Origin: Nitrospira sp. UBA5698 | GTDB taxonomy: Bacteria; Nitrospirota; Nitrospiria; Nitrospirales; Nitrospiraceae | Direction: 5' to 3' | DNA length: 15,769 nucleotides | NCBI GenBank assembly: GCA_002420115.1 | Contig: DIHK01000037.1 | Span: 37,704 to 53,472, forward strand | In this document: positions 7,037-13,686 of the stretch, piece by piece | Position numbering within the stretch: position 1 is the first letter of the stretch | Layout of the letters: every line of letters starts with the position of its first letter | The notes under the pieces: model-generated | The model's database searches: none | What the model saw: the letters and a program-made list of their open reading frames with translations, nothing else | What the model was told of the DNA's origin: nothing | Translations under genes and position numbers: made by a program

Positions 7037-7780
7037 TCATGCCCTAGTCCGCCGCGCGGCGCGTAACAGAGCCTCGAAGAGCCGACGGTGAGCCTTATGT
7101 CGATCGAATAGGAACTCTGGATGCCATTGAATAGCAAGCAGAAATCGATGGGTAGGGGACTCAATGGCTTCAATAATGCCATCAGGAGCCACCGCACTGG
7201 CGATGAGTGATGGAGCAACGGCTTTCACGGACTGATGATGTGAACTATTCACCATCAGTGTTTGTTTTCCGATGATCTGCTTCAGGAGGCTCTTGGGGAG
7301 GACAGTCACCGCATGGGAGACAGAGACCGCCTTCGTCTTTTGACGATGATCCATTGCGCGTGGAAGCTGTGCAGGGATATCCTGAAAAAGGCTGCCTCCA
7401 CAGGCCACATTTACGGTCTGCATCCCTCCACAAATCCCTAAGAGCGGAAGGTCCCGTCGCCTCGCTTGACGCACCATCTCCATCTCAAAGTCAGCACGCC
7501 GCTCACTGACCAGTGAAAATTTGTAGCGCTGCTTCTCTCCATACAGGCATGGTGGAAGATCAGGGCCGCTGCCGGTCAGGAGAATCCCGTCCACGCTGTC
7601 AAGAAGTCGTCGTCGATCGGCCGCTGCAGACACTAACGGCAGGACTAAGGGAACACCACCGACCTCTTCAATGGCCCGAATGTACCGGGCTCTCAGGAAG
7701 TAGGTAGGCTCGGACCCACCCATATCTTTCCTGTCACCGGCATTAAAGTCAGGAGTCACGCCGATGACAGGTTTCATCAT
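7037..7780 (-). CDS. Class I glutamine amidotransferase-like hydrolase (C26, PuuD type)
   Basis: A 247-aa protein of peptidase family C26, the group of gamma-glutamyl-GABA hydrolase (PuuD). These enzymes hydrolyse gamma-glutamyl amide bonds through a Cys-His-Glu triad. The triad is visible: C117 in GICGGMQ, with H220 and E222 in QWHPE. NSSHHQS (178-184) and the glycine-rich LLTGSGPD loop (68-74) are also typical. It begins MMKPVIGVTP, the usual start for this family. The ATG at 7780 shares one base with the stop of the upstream gene (TAATG), which indicates translational coupling. A second ATG follows at once. The permease lies downstream, which recalls the transporter-plus-hydrolase pairing of putrescine use, but no glutamyl-putrescine synthetase is in the window. 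Exact substrate uncertain. Confidence 0.88.
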   Translation of the reverse strand: MMKPVIGVTPDFNAGDRKDMGGSEPTYFLRARYIRAIEEVGGVPLVLPLVSAAADRRRLLDSVDGILLTGSGPDLPPCLYGEKQRYKFSLVSERRADFEMEMVRQARRRDLPLLGICGGMQTVNVACGGSLFQDIPAQLPRAMDHRQKTKAVSVSHAVTVLPKSLLKQIIGKQTLMVNSSHHQSVKAVAPSLIASAVAPDGIIEAIESPTHRFLLAIQWHPEFLFDRHKAHRRLFEALLRAARRTRA

Positions 7781-8172
7781 TACTGCGCAGGTTCAGGTAC
7801 CGAAGTAGGGGCAGGAGCGAATCCCTCGTTTTCAGCCGCCACGCCCAGGAAACGAACCGGGCGATCGCCGCTGAGATGCTCTGGAGTAATGACATAGGTT
7901 CCATACACGCTGGGAACCCAAATGTTCTTCGCCGTTGACTCACTAAATCCTGAAAAAACATAAGCCAAGCCACCGACAATCCCCCCCCCGAGGGCAAACG
8001 CGGCTTTGAACGGGAAATACAAGATTGTGGCGGCGGCAGAAGCGGCACCCATACCGGCTCCCGAAGCCGTCCCTTGTAGAGAATCCGTTGACGTGGATTG
8101 GCTCCAAGCCGGCGACACCAGCATCGCCCCGTATGCAATGACAACCAAAACAATCACGATCGGGAGTCTCAC
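7780..8172 (-). CDS. Small exported or membrane-bound glycine-rich protein
   Basis: A 130-aa protein of unknown function. It starts with a signal-peptide-like segment: MRLP, then a hydrophobic run IVIVLVVIAYGAML, then SPAWSQ with a likely cleavage after AWS. A Gly/Ala-rich hydrophobic stretch follows (GAGMGAASAAATILYFPFKAA, interrupted, then GGGIVGGLAY), like a glycine-zipper membrane hairpin. A soluble C-terminal part (about 75-130) contains WVPSVYGTYVITPEHL and an acidic, Pro-rich end. The GTG start at 8172 is chosen because GGAGG (8181-8185) precedes it by 8 nt and it begins the signal peptide. The frame extends to 8229 with no better start. The stop overlaps the next gene by one base. It probably acts in the cell envelope. 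Confidence 0.75.
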   Translation of the reverse strand: MRLPIVIVLVVIAYGAMLVSPAWSQSTSTDSLQGTASGAGMGAASAAATILYFPFKAAFALGGGIVGGLAYVFSGFSESTAKNIWVPSVYGTYVITPEHLSGDRPVRFLGVAAENEGFAPAPTSVPEPAQ

Positions 8173-8247
8173 GTGTGGCTCCTCCTTCCTCTTCAACAGC
8201 TCAATCTGACAAACACAGGACCTGATCATACACGAATACTGATATGC

Positions 8248-8275
8248 GTTATAACAAATTCGAACCTGAATGCAA
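8248..8275 (-). promoter_or_regulatory. Possible promoter for the exported-protein operon
   Basis: On the minus strand TTGCAT (8270-8275), 16 nt, then TATAAC (8248-8253). The -10 is good and the -35 weak (3 of 6). Transcription would start near 8241, leaving a leader of about 69 nt before the GTG at 8172. Confidence 0.3.
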
Positions 8276-8324
8276 CCCCCCTTGTTGACCCATTCTGAGA
8301 GACAACACGTAAAGGCACAACTAA

Positions 8325-8771
8325 TCAGGTGGCGAGACCCAGCTCATCCAGGACGTAGGAGATCAGATGTTGAGGCTCCTTACTGATTGCTTGCTCCAAT
8401 TCAACCATCAATTCCCCAGCGGGAATCCTCTGAGTATTCTTGGTCAGGCCAGGCAACAGCTGGAGATCCAATTTCCACCGGCATACGGCTTGGGCAAAAA
8501 CATCTCCGCTGCGTTCGTGATAACCGGACCGTTCTTGAGCCTCCACGGCCACTAAACTCTTCGCAAGTTGATCAGGCAACTGAATCCTTCGCTCAATGGC
8601 CAAGAGCTGACTGCTGCTGACCTCCACGACAACCTGAATCCCTGCCTTCCAGCTCCGTTTCTTCACATTAAACACACAAGCCACCACATCCACCTTCCCT
8701 TCAACCGGTTCTGGCCCAAAGAAAAAGCTCACCCGATAGGCGGCGATATCGTGGCTAGATGCAGTACTCAT
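8325..8771 (-). CDS. Unrecognised 148-aa protein
   Basis: I do not recognise this protein. Residues about 10-55 alternate like beta strands (YRVSFFFGPEPVEGKVDVVACVF, broken by a turn, then AGIQVVVEVSSSQL). The rest is mixed helix, with AKSLVAVEAQE and the acidic GELMVELEQAI segment, and ends DELGLAT. There is no signal peptide, membrane segment or cysteine cluster. It starts at ATG 8771 and ends in TGA; the ribosome binding site is poor. It is separated by 152 nt from the exported-protein gene downstream and diverges from the M24 peptidase gene. The coding assignment rests on length, a good start context relative to the divergent promoter region, and the lack of any competing frame. Confidence 0.65.
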   Translation of the reverse strand: MSTASSHDIAAYRVSFFFGPEPVEGKVDVVACVFNVKKRSWKAGIQVVVEVSSSQLLAIERRIQLPDQLAKSLVAVEAQERSGYHERSGDVFAQAVCRWKLDLQLLPGLTKNTQRIPAGELMVELEQAISKEPQHLISYVLDELGLAT

Positions 8772-8815
8772 CGATTGCTATAGTACCATGAAGTATGGAT
8801 GAACTTATGGTCTGA

Positions 8816-8844
8816 TTGACGCCCTGAGGCCTCGAAGATATGAT
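8816..8844 (+). promoter_or_regulatory. Promoter for the M24 peptidase, start near the ATG
   Basis: TTGACG (8816-8821), 17 nt, then TATGAT (8839-8844), each 5 of 6 to consensus. Transcription would begin about 7 nt after the -10, near 8851-8852. The ATG of the peptidase is at 8854, so the message would be leaderless or nearly so. Confidence 0.55.
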
Positions 8845-8853
8845 GCAAGGCTT

Positions 8854-10056
8854 ATGAGCCCGACTACCCATCATGCAAGAATCCGGGCGATTCAAACCGC
8901 GCTTCTAGATCAGGAGACCGTCGAGGGATGGCTCTTCTATGATTTTCGCGGTTCAGACCCCTTGGCCTATCGGGTGTTGCTTCTTGATGCCTCCCAACAT
9001 GTGACCCGCCGTTGGTACTACTGGATCCCCAGAACTGGCGAACCGGTGAAGCTCCTTCATCAAATTGAGCCGCATGTGCTGGATGACCTACCTGGCTCTT
9101 CCCGTCTCTATGTATCGTGGGAACAGCAACGCACGGCATTGGACTCCCTCTTACGAGGTCGACGGCGCATTGCCATGCAGTATTCGCCCCTCAATGCTGT
9201 GCCCTATCTCTCTAGAGTCGATGCCGGTACGATCGAGCTCGTTCGAAGCTTTGGAGTGGATGTTGTCACCTCAGCCGATCTTGTCCAACGATTTGAGGCT
9301 GTCTGGACGGAAGAACAACTGGACTCCCATCGGTATGCCGTTACAACTCTCAGACGCATTGTCGATGAGGCCTTCACCCATGTAGCCTCGTGCCTCACAC
9401 ACCAACGTCCCTTAACCGAGTACAGCCTGCAACAATTCATTCTCTCTCGAATTCACGCTACGGGAATGACGACCTCCAGTGCGCCAATCGCAGCTATCGA
9501 TGCCCATAGCGCCGATCCCCACTACTCACCAGGTGAATCCACCTCATCTCCGATTACCCGGGACAGTCTCGTTTTGATTGATCTTTGGGCGAAGCGAACG
9601 ACACCAGGCTCCGTCTATGGAGACATTACCTGGACTGGCTATACGGGACAACAGGTTCCACCAAAGCATCGCTTGGTTTTTGAGCATGTCCGACAAGGGC
9701 GCGATGGAGCCTTATCGTTTATCCAGGCACAACTGGCAACAGGACGATTTCCCTTTGGCTGGGAAGTCGATGATGTCTGCCGGGGCAAGATCCGTGAGGC
9801 AGGATACGGCGAGTTTTTCATTCATCGTACCGGTCATTCAATCGGTGAGGAAGTTCATGGCAATGGAGCCAACATTGATAATCTTGAAACGCATGATGGG
9901 CGTCAGATTCTCCCCCACACCTGCTTTTCGATAGAGCCGGGCATCTATCTTCCTGGCGAGTTCGGTATTCGGAGCGAGATCGATGTGTATGTAACGGATC
10001 AAGAAGCCATCGTACATGGCTTGCCTCTTCAAACCGAGATTGTCTCCCTTCTCTAA
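8854..10056 (+). CDS. M24-family metallopeptidase (Xaa-Pro aminopeptidase-like)
   Basis: A 400-aa member of the creatinase/prolidase fold (M24). These enzymes cut the bond before proline in peptides, using two metals. The N-terminal domain (about 1-150) contains the frequent FYDFRGSDPLAYR stretch. The C-terminal pita-bread domain shows the five metal ligands: D243 (LIDLWAK), D257 (YGDITW), H328 (HRTGHSIG), E361 (FSIEPGIY) and E375 (IRSEIDV). No signal peptide is seen, so it is probably cytoplasmic. The ATG at 8854 has AAGG only 3 nt upstream, too close for normal use, and its promoter lies almost on top of it. No alternative start codon falls before the conserved N-terminal stretch. It is the second exopeptidase in the window, along with PepA. 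Confidence 0.92.
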   Translation: MSPTTHHARIRAIQTALLDQETVEGWLFYDFRGSDPLAYRVLLLDASQHVTRRWYYWIPRTGEPVKLLHQIEPHVLDDLPGSSRLYVSWEQQRTALDSLLRGRRRIAMQYSPLNAVPYLSRVDAGTIELVRSFGVDVVTSADLVQRFEAVWTEEQLDSHRYAVTTLRRIVDEAFTHVASCLTHQRPLTEYSLQQFILSRIHATGMTTSSAPIAAIDAHSADPHYSPGESTSSPITRDSLVLIDLWAKRTTPGSVYGDITWTGYTGQQVPPKHRLVFEHVRQGRDGALSFIQAQLATGRFPFGWEVDDVCRGKIREAGYGEFFIHRTGHSIGEEVHGNGANIDNLETHDGRQILPHTCFSIEPGIYLPGEFGIRSEIDVYVTDQEAIVHGLPLQTEIVSLL

Positions 10057-10089
10057 TACAACGCGCCGGGTTATTGGCTCGACGCTTTC

Positions 10090-10119
10090 TTGACACTCCA
10101 TCAAAAAGACAGCTACAGT
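10090..10119 (+). promoter_or_regulatory. Promoter for the TatA/B-like gene
   Basis: A perfect -35 TTGACA (10090-10095) and TACAGT (10114-10119, 4 of 6) lie 18 nt apart. Transcription would start near 10126, about 36 nt before the TTG start at 10162. This also argues against the upstream in-frame ATG at 10090, which lies inside the -35. Confidence 0.5.
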
Positions 10120-10151
10120 CTTTGGGTAACGACTCTTCTGACGCTCATCGC

Positions 10152-10156
10152 GAGGT
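10152..10156 (+). promoter_or_regulatory. Ribosome binding site deciding a TTG start
   Basis: GAGGT lies 5 nt before the TTG at 10162 and 17 nt before the ATG at 10174. The spacing favours TTG, which also yields the FG- beginning common in TatA proteins. Confidence 0.55.
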
Positions 10157-10161
10157 CATCC

Positions 10162-10962
10162 TTGTTTGGTACGATGGGGTTTTCCGAGCTCATCATCATT
10201 CTTGTGATCGTGTTCATCATATTTGGAGCAGGGCGCCTGCCGCAAATCGGTGAGGGAGTCGGCAAAGCGTTAAAAGGGTTTCGAAAGGAAGTGAACGACG
10301 TTCCTCAGCCCAGTACTGATCAGGCTCCTGAGGAAACACCTCCCCAACAACCAACTCGGATTTCGCCGGCCTCCACAAATCCGGTCGTTACACCCACCGA
10401 AACTTCGCCGGAAACAACCAGAGTACATACCCCCTACACTCCTGGCCCAGAGCTGACCCCTGGAACCACAGCCTCGTTTCTTTACAATACAAGTTCTCAA
10501 GCCCCTCGCATATCAGTAGCTCCTTCACAACCACTCGCATCGTCACCGTCCAGTCAGGTCGTCTCGATGGAAGAGCGAGCATCGAATCCTGTTCCAATAG
10601 CCCAAGCGTCGTACCCACCTCTGCCTGCAGGAGCTCAGACAAAACCGACAACAAAACGCCCTTCAGCGATCGTCAATCAGGAAGGAGTTGCCCGCGTTCA
10701 GGCGCAACAAGCCGCGCTCAAGTCAAAGACTTCACCTTCAACCGTTGGTGTATCATCTAATGATCTGCAGAATCTCGGTGAGGGTCTAGGAGAGGTCGTA
10801 CGCACATTCCGTCAGGCTGTGACTGACATCCGAAGCAATGTCGACCCACAAATGCACACGATCAAAGCTGAGGTAGACGCCGCCCAAAAAGAAATTCAGC
10901 AATCCATCGAAGCAGCAAAAGAGCTTCCGAATATACAAGACGGATCCCCGAAATCAGGCTGA
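10162..10962 (+). CDS. TatA/TatB-like twin-arginine translocase subunit with long tail
   Basis: Twin-arginine translocation subunits TatA and TatB help move folded proteins across the inner membrane. The 266-aa product starts (M)FGTMGFSELIIILVIV, a single N-terminal membrane helix (about 8-21), then the hinge FGAGRLPQIG and an amphipathic helix GEGVGKALKGFRKEV (30-44), all as in TatA. The TTG start at 10162 is preferred. Residues about 48-180 are a Pro/Thr/Ser-rich low-complexity linker. Near residues 205-223 a second segment, LGEGLGEVVRTFRQAVTDI, closely resembles the first amphipathic helix. It leads into a charged coiled-coil-like helix (TIKAEVDAAQKEIQQSIEAA). TatA is usually 60-90 aa and TatB about 170, so this protein is unusually long. 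A TatB role is possible; no tatC is adjacent. It has its own promoter. Confidence 0.85.
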   Translation: MFGTMGFSELIIILVIVFIIFGAGRLPQIGEGVGKALKGFRKEVNDVPQPSTDQAPEETPPQQPTRISPASTNPVVTPTETSPETTRVHTPYTPGPELTPGTTASFLYNTSSQAPRISVAPSQPLASSPSSQVVSMEERASNPVPIAQASYPPLPAGAQTKPTTKRPSAIVNQEGVARVQAQQAALKSKTSPSTVGVSSNDLQNLGEGLGEVVRTFRQAVTDIRSNVDPQMHTIKAEVDAAQKEIQQSIEAAKELPNIQDGSPKSG

Positions 10963-11072
10963 GTCTAGTCGCATCCAATTCCCTTATCATCATTCCTGTT
11001 CTCACTCAGAAAAACAGATGCCAGATTTATCTAATCAGTTTTGATCTCACGCCTTCTGAATGTCATGTCTTG

Positions 11073-11090
11073 AACCTGGAAAACCTGGAA
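11073..11090 (+). repeat. Tandem 9-nt repeat
   Basis: AACCTGGAA occurs twice in direct succession. It lies in the 194-nt gap between the convergent tatA/B-like and PilZ genes. No terminator with a T-run was found in that gap. It may be a chance duplication. Confidence 0.6.
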
Positions 11091-11156
11091 GGAAAGATGG
11101 GCACTGGGCAAAAATCGTCGCGAGCTCAACAGTCAGGCATATCCCGTCGAATAATT

Positions 11157-11675
11157 TTAGGATGGGGTTCGACTTCGATTCAGTGCCTCGACAAGACTAA
11201 CTAGATCCTCCTGTATCTTCTCATCTATATCCATGAACTGAATGCCCATACCGGGAAAGAGGAGGTATCGTTCCGGCTTGTGACGAGCCCAGGCAACCTT
11301 CGCCTTGGCCTTAAGTTTCTCCGTGGGTCGATCCGGGAGTGCAAACTCAACCGTGAGTTCGGTACCAGGACTTAGCGGAGCACCGCTCTCGATAAAGAGC
11401 CCTCCTCCACCAATTCCTCCCGTGAGGCTATCGAATTGTTTTCCTTCTGGAGTGGTGTAGCGGACCTTCAGAGCCAGAGGGGCCCGCGGTTGCGCGCGGC
11501 AGTGAGCAAACCGCGCATCCTCATTAGTCGCCAGTACTCGTTCGATAAGTGAACCCCACGATACATTGCCAAGCAACTGACCTGACATGTCATGCACATG
11601 AATCGTTTCTTGCTGAGCATCAATGATCAACGACTTACCACGATGACCTGCAGTAGAAACAACGGGAAGCTTCAT
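11157..11675 (-). CDS. PilZ-domain protein, second of tandem pair
   Basis: A 172-aa protein. The N-terminal about 55 residues (MKLPVVSTAGHRGKSLIID onward) form a small extra domain. From R60 to about residue 160 it has the PilZ fold, the usual receptor for cyclic di-GMP. R60-x3-R64 (RAQPR) matches the RxxxR ligand motif. The second motif, normally (D/N)xSxxG, is replaced by GGIGGGG (86-92) before LFIES. FPGMGIQF (140-147) is the typical late strand. The missing Asp/Asn and Ser raise doubt about canonical cyclic di-GMP binding. The start ATG at 11675 lines up residue for residue with its paralogue. It lies 42 nt downstream of the paralogue and is probably in the same transcript. Confidence 0.85.
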   Translation of the reverse strand: MKLPVVSTAGHRGKSLIIDAQQETIHVHDMSGQLLGNVSWGSLIERVLATNEDARFAHCRAQPRAPLALKVRYTTPEGKQFDSLTGGIGGGGLFIESGAPLSPGTELTVEFALPDRPTEKLKAKAKVAWARHKPERYLLFPGMGIQFMDIDEKIQEDLVSLVEALNRSRTPS

Positions 11676-11717
11676 ATAGAGACGATGTTGTCCTGATGGC
11701 TCGATTCGTACGGGGAG

Positions 11718-12236
11718 TTAGGCTGCTTGACTCGTCACCTGGGTTGCTTTCACAACTTCATGAATTTGATCACGTACGCTCTCTTCTACTTCGGTAAATC
11801 GCACTCCCATTCCTGGACTGAAGGTGTATTGATCAGCCTTTGGACACACCCAAGCGATAGTTCCCTTGGCCGGAAGCCAGTGATCTGGTTTTTGAGGAAG
11901 CGAAAATTCCATGGCCAATTTAGTTCCGACGGGAAGGGGACTGTGGCTTTCAATAAATAGGCCGCCGCCGCCAATACCACCAGCACGACTCTCGAATTGC
12001 TGCCCTTCTGGCGTGTTGTAGCGCACCCTAAATGTGAGGGAAATCCTCGGTTCCACCCGAACTTCCTTCTGAACTGGTATCCTACGATAGGCAAGAACTT
12101 GATCGATCACAACATCCCATGACAAACTCCCAATAACATCCCCGTTTCCGCCCAATAGCGTCACCATTTCCCGTTCCACATCAACCTGGAGCACTTTGCC
12201 TTTGTGGCGAAGGCTTGTCAGTACAGAATACTTCAC
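11718..12236 (-). CDS. PilZ-domain protein, first of tandem pair
   Basis: With the GTG start at 12236 this product has 172 aa, exactly the length of its neighbour. It aligns with it without gaps at about 40% identity (68 of 172 by hand count). R60VEPR64 gives the RxxxR motif, followed by the same altered GGIGGGGLFIES block at 86-97 and SPGMGVRF near residue 140. The GTG at 12236 is chosen because GGGAG (12242-12246) precedes it by 5 nt. The longer frame starts at a GTG at 12251 and adds only five residues. A promoter lies just upstream. Soluble, with no signal peptide. Role inferred: cyclic di-GMP-linked control of envelope or motility functions; the partner is unknown. Confidence 0.85.
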   Translation of the reverse strand: MKYSVLTSLRHKGKVLQVDVEREMVTLLGGNGDVIGSLSWDVVIDQVLAYRRIPVQKEVRVEPRISLTFRVRYNTPEGQQFESRAGGIGGGGLFIESHSPLPVGTKLAMEFSLPQKPDHWLPAKGTIAWVCPKADQYTFSPGMGVRFTEVEESVRDQIHEVVKATQVTSQAA

Positions 12237-12241
12237 ACGTT

Positions 12242-12246
12242 CTCCC
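12242..12246 (-). promoter_or_regulatory. Ribosome binding site of the first PilZ gene
   Basis: GGGAG on the minus strand lies 5 nt before the GTG at 12236. It lies inside the longer frame from 12251, so it selects the shorter product, which also matches its paralogue end to end. Confidence 0.55.
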
Positions 12247-12267
12247 TTCACTGGGTCACACGTGATA

Positions 12268-12295
12268 AGTATAGCTCGGCGTTTCTACTTGTCGA
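12268..12295 (-). promoter_or_regulatory. Promoter of the PilZ pair
   Basis: On the minus strand TCGACA (12290-12295, 5 of 6) and TATACT (12268-12273, 5 of 6) are separated by 16 nt. Transcription would begin near 12261 and give a leader of about 25 nt containing the GGGAG site. Confidence 0.5.
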
Positions 12296-12338
12296 GGAAG
12301 GAGAGGCGTGTCGGATAAGGATAGAGATAACTGAGCCA

Positions 12339-12388
12339 GCCGGAAAAGACTTCGAATAGCCTCGGTTTACACTACAGCCTTTTCCGGC
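12339..12388. repeat. Perfect 10-bp inverted repeat downstream of clpX
   Basis: GCCGGAAAAG (12339-12348) and CTTTTCCGGC (12379-12388) are exact complements, separated by 30 nt. A run of seven A follows at 12389-12395, so on the minus strand seven T come before the stem, not after it. It is the only strong structure in the 165-nt gap after clpX, so it may mark the 3' end of that transcript. It is not a standard rho-independent terminator. Confidence 0.55.
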
Positions 12389-12416
12389 AAAAAAACTTGT
12401 TTTATTTATCAATCAC

Positions 12417-13673
12417 TTATGCTGTCTTTGCATCTTGTTCCTGTTCAAAGATACGTATCGGTGGGTTCTTTCCCACAATCGCATCTTCTGTAATCACCAC
12501 TTCCATGATGTCTTTTTGAGAAGGGGCATCATACATGACATCCAACATCACCTCTTCCAGAATTGCTCGGAGACCTCGAGCCCCTGTCCGTTGAGAGTAG
12601 GCTTTTCGTGCAGCAGCACCCAGGGCTCCTTCCGTAAATCGGAGCTTGACCTTCTCGAACGACAGCAACTTCTCATATTGCTTCGTGAGAGCATTGCGTG
12701 GTTCGGTCAGGATACGAATAAGAGCTCGTTCATCCAGCTCCTCTAATGTAGCCACGACGGGCAACCGCCCGACAAACTCTGGGATCAGGCCGTACTTCAA
12801 GAAATCCTCAGGTTGGACTTTGGCCAGCAGATCACCTAATCGCACGTCACTCTTTCCACGGATTTCAGCGCCGAAACCCATTGACTTTTGATTCAGACGC
12901 TGTTCGATGATCTGCTCCAAACCCACGAATGCTCCACCGCAGATGAATAGGATATTGCTCGTATTCACTTGAATAAATTCTTGATGCGGGTGCTTTCTCC
13001 CTCCTTGGGGAGGAACGTTCGCAACGGTCCCCTCGATCAGTTTCAGCAATGCCTGCTGAACCCCTTCACCTGAAACATCGCGAGTAATCGACGGGCTGTC
13101 GCTTTTTCGACTGATCTTATCGATTTCATCAATGTACACAATCCCACGTTCGGCCCGTTCCACATCGTAGTCAGCCGCCTGCAGTAGTTTTAAAATGATG
13201 TTCTCAACATCTTCTCCTACATAACCGGCTTCAGTTAGCGTCGTGGCATCCGCAAGTGTGAAGGGAACATCGAGAAACTTTGCCAATGTCTGGGCCAACA
13301 GGGTTTTCCCTGTTCCGGTTGGGCCCACCATGAGAATATTGCCCTTTTGAAGCTCGATATCATCCACCCCTTTTTCCTTCGAGGAGATACGCTTATAGTG
13401 GTTGTGCACGGCGACAGACAGGATACGTTTGGCACGTTCCTGGCCAATAACATACTGATCAAGGTGATGTTTGATTTCGGCAGGCTTCTTCAGCTTCGAG
13501 GAAATTTCTTCTTTGGCTTCTTCCCAATCCTCGGCGATGATGTCATTGCAGAGGTTGACACATTCATCACAGATATAGACCGTCGGCCCGGCAATCAGCT
13601 TCCGGACCTCATCACGGCTCTTGCCACAAAAAGAACACCGCAAATGTCGGTCCATCTTTTCCTGCTTAGCCAT
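12417..13673 (-). CDS. clpX: ATP-dependent Clp protease ATP-binding subunit ClpX
   Basis: A 418-aa AAA+ unfoldase. It forms hexamers, recognises tagged proteins and feeds them to ClpP. The N-terminal zinc domain has C13, C16, C35 and C38. Walker A is GPTGTGKT (117-124); Walker B is IVYIDEID (178-185). The pore loop GYVGE is at 150-154, and the RKH loop is at 226-228. The ClpP-docking loop reads MGF at 265-267 (IGF in E. coli). The arginine-finger region is EFVGRLP (299-305), and sensor 2 is GARG (364-367). The start at 13673 is set by GGAGGG 4 nt upstream. An in-frame ATG at 13718 would overlap clpP and add 15 residues. It begins 13 nt after the clpP stop, so the two are very likely co-transcribed. 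Confidence 0.97.
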   Translation of the reverse strand: MAKQEKMDRHLRCSFCGKSRDEVRKLIAGPTVYICDECVNLCNDIIAEDWEEAKEEISSKLKKPAEIKHHLDQYVIGQERAKRILSVAVHNHYKRISSKEKGVDDIELQKGNILMVGPTGTGKTLLAQTLAKFLDVPFTLADATTLTEAGYVGEDVENIILKLLQAADYDVERAERGIVYIDEIDKISRKSDSPSITRDVSGEGVQQALLKLIEGTVANVPPQGGRKHPHQEFIQVNTSNILFICGGAFVGLEQIIEQRLNQKSMGFGAEIRGKSDVRLGDLLAKVQPEDFLKYGLIPEFVGRLPVVATLEELDERALIRILTEPRNALTKQYEKLLSFEKVKLRFTEGALGAAARKAYSQRTGARGLRAILEEVMLDVMYDAPSQKDIMEVVITEDAIVGKNPPIRIFEQEQDAKTA

Positions 13674-13686
13674 GTGCCCTCCTGTG

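Noticed and set aside
6954..7038. Direct repeat CAGAAAGCTC at 6954-6963 and 7029-7038
   Set aside because: Only 10 nt, one copy runs into the end of the PuuD-like gene, and no structure or regulatory logic is seen; likely chance.
10090..10161. Upstream extension of the TatA/B-like protein from the ATG at 10090
   Set aside because: The ATG is inside a perfect -35 box, and the extension would put 24 extra residues before a helix that is normally at the very N-terminus.
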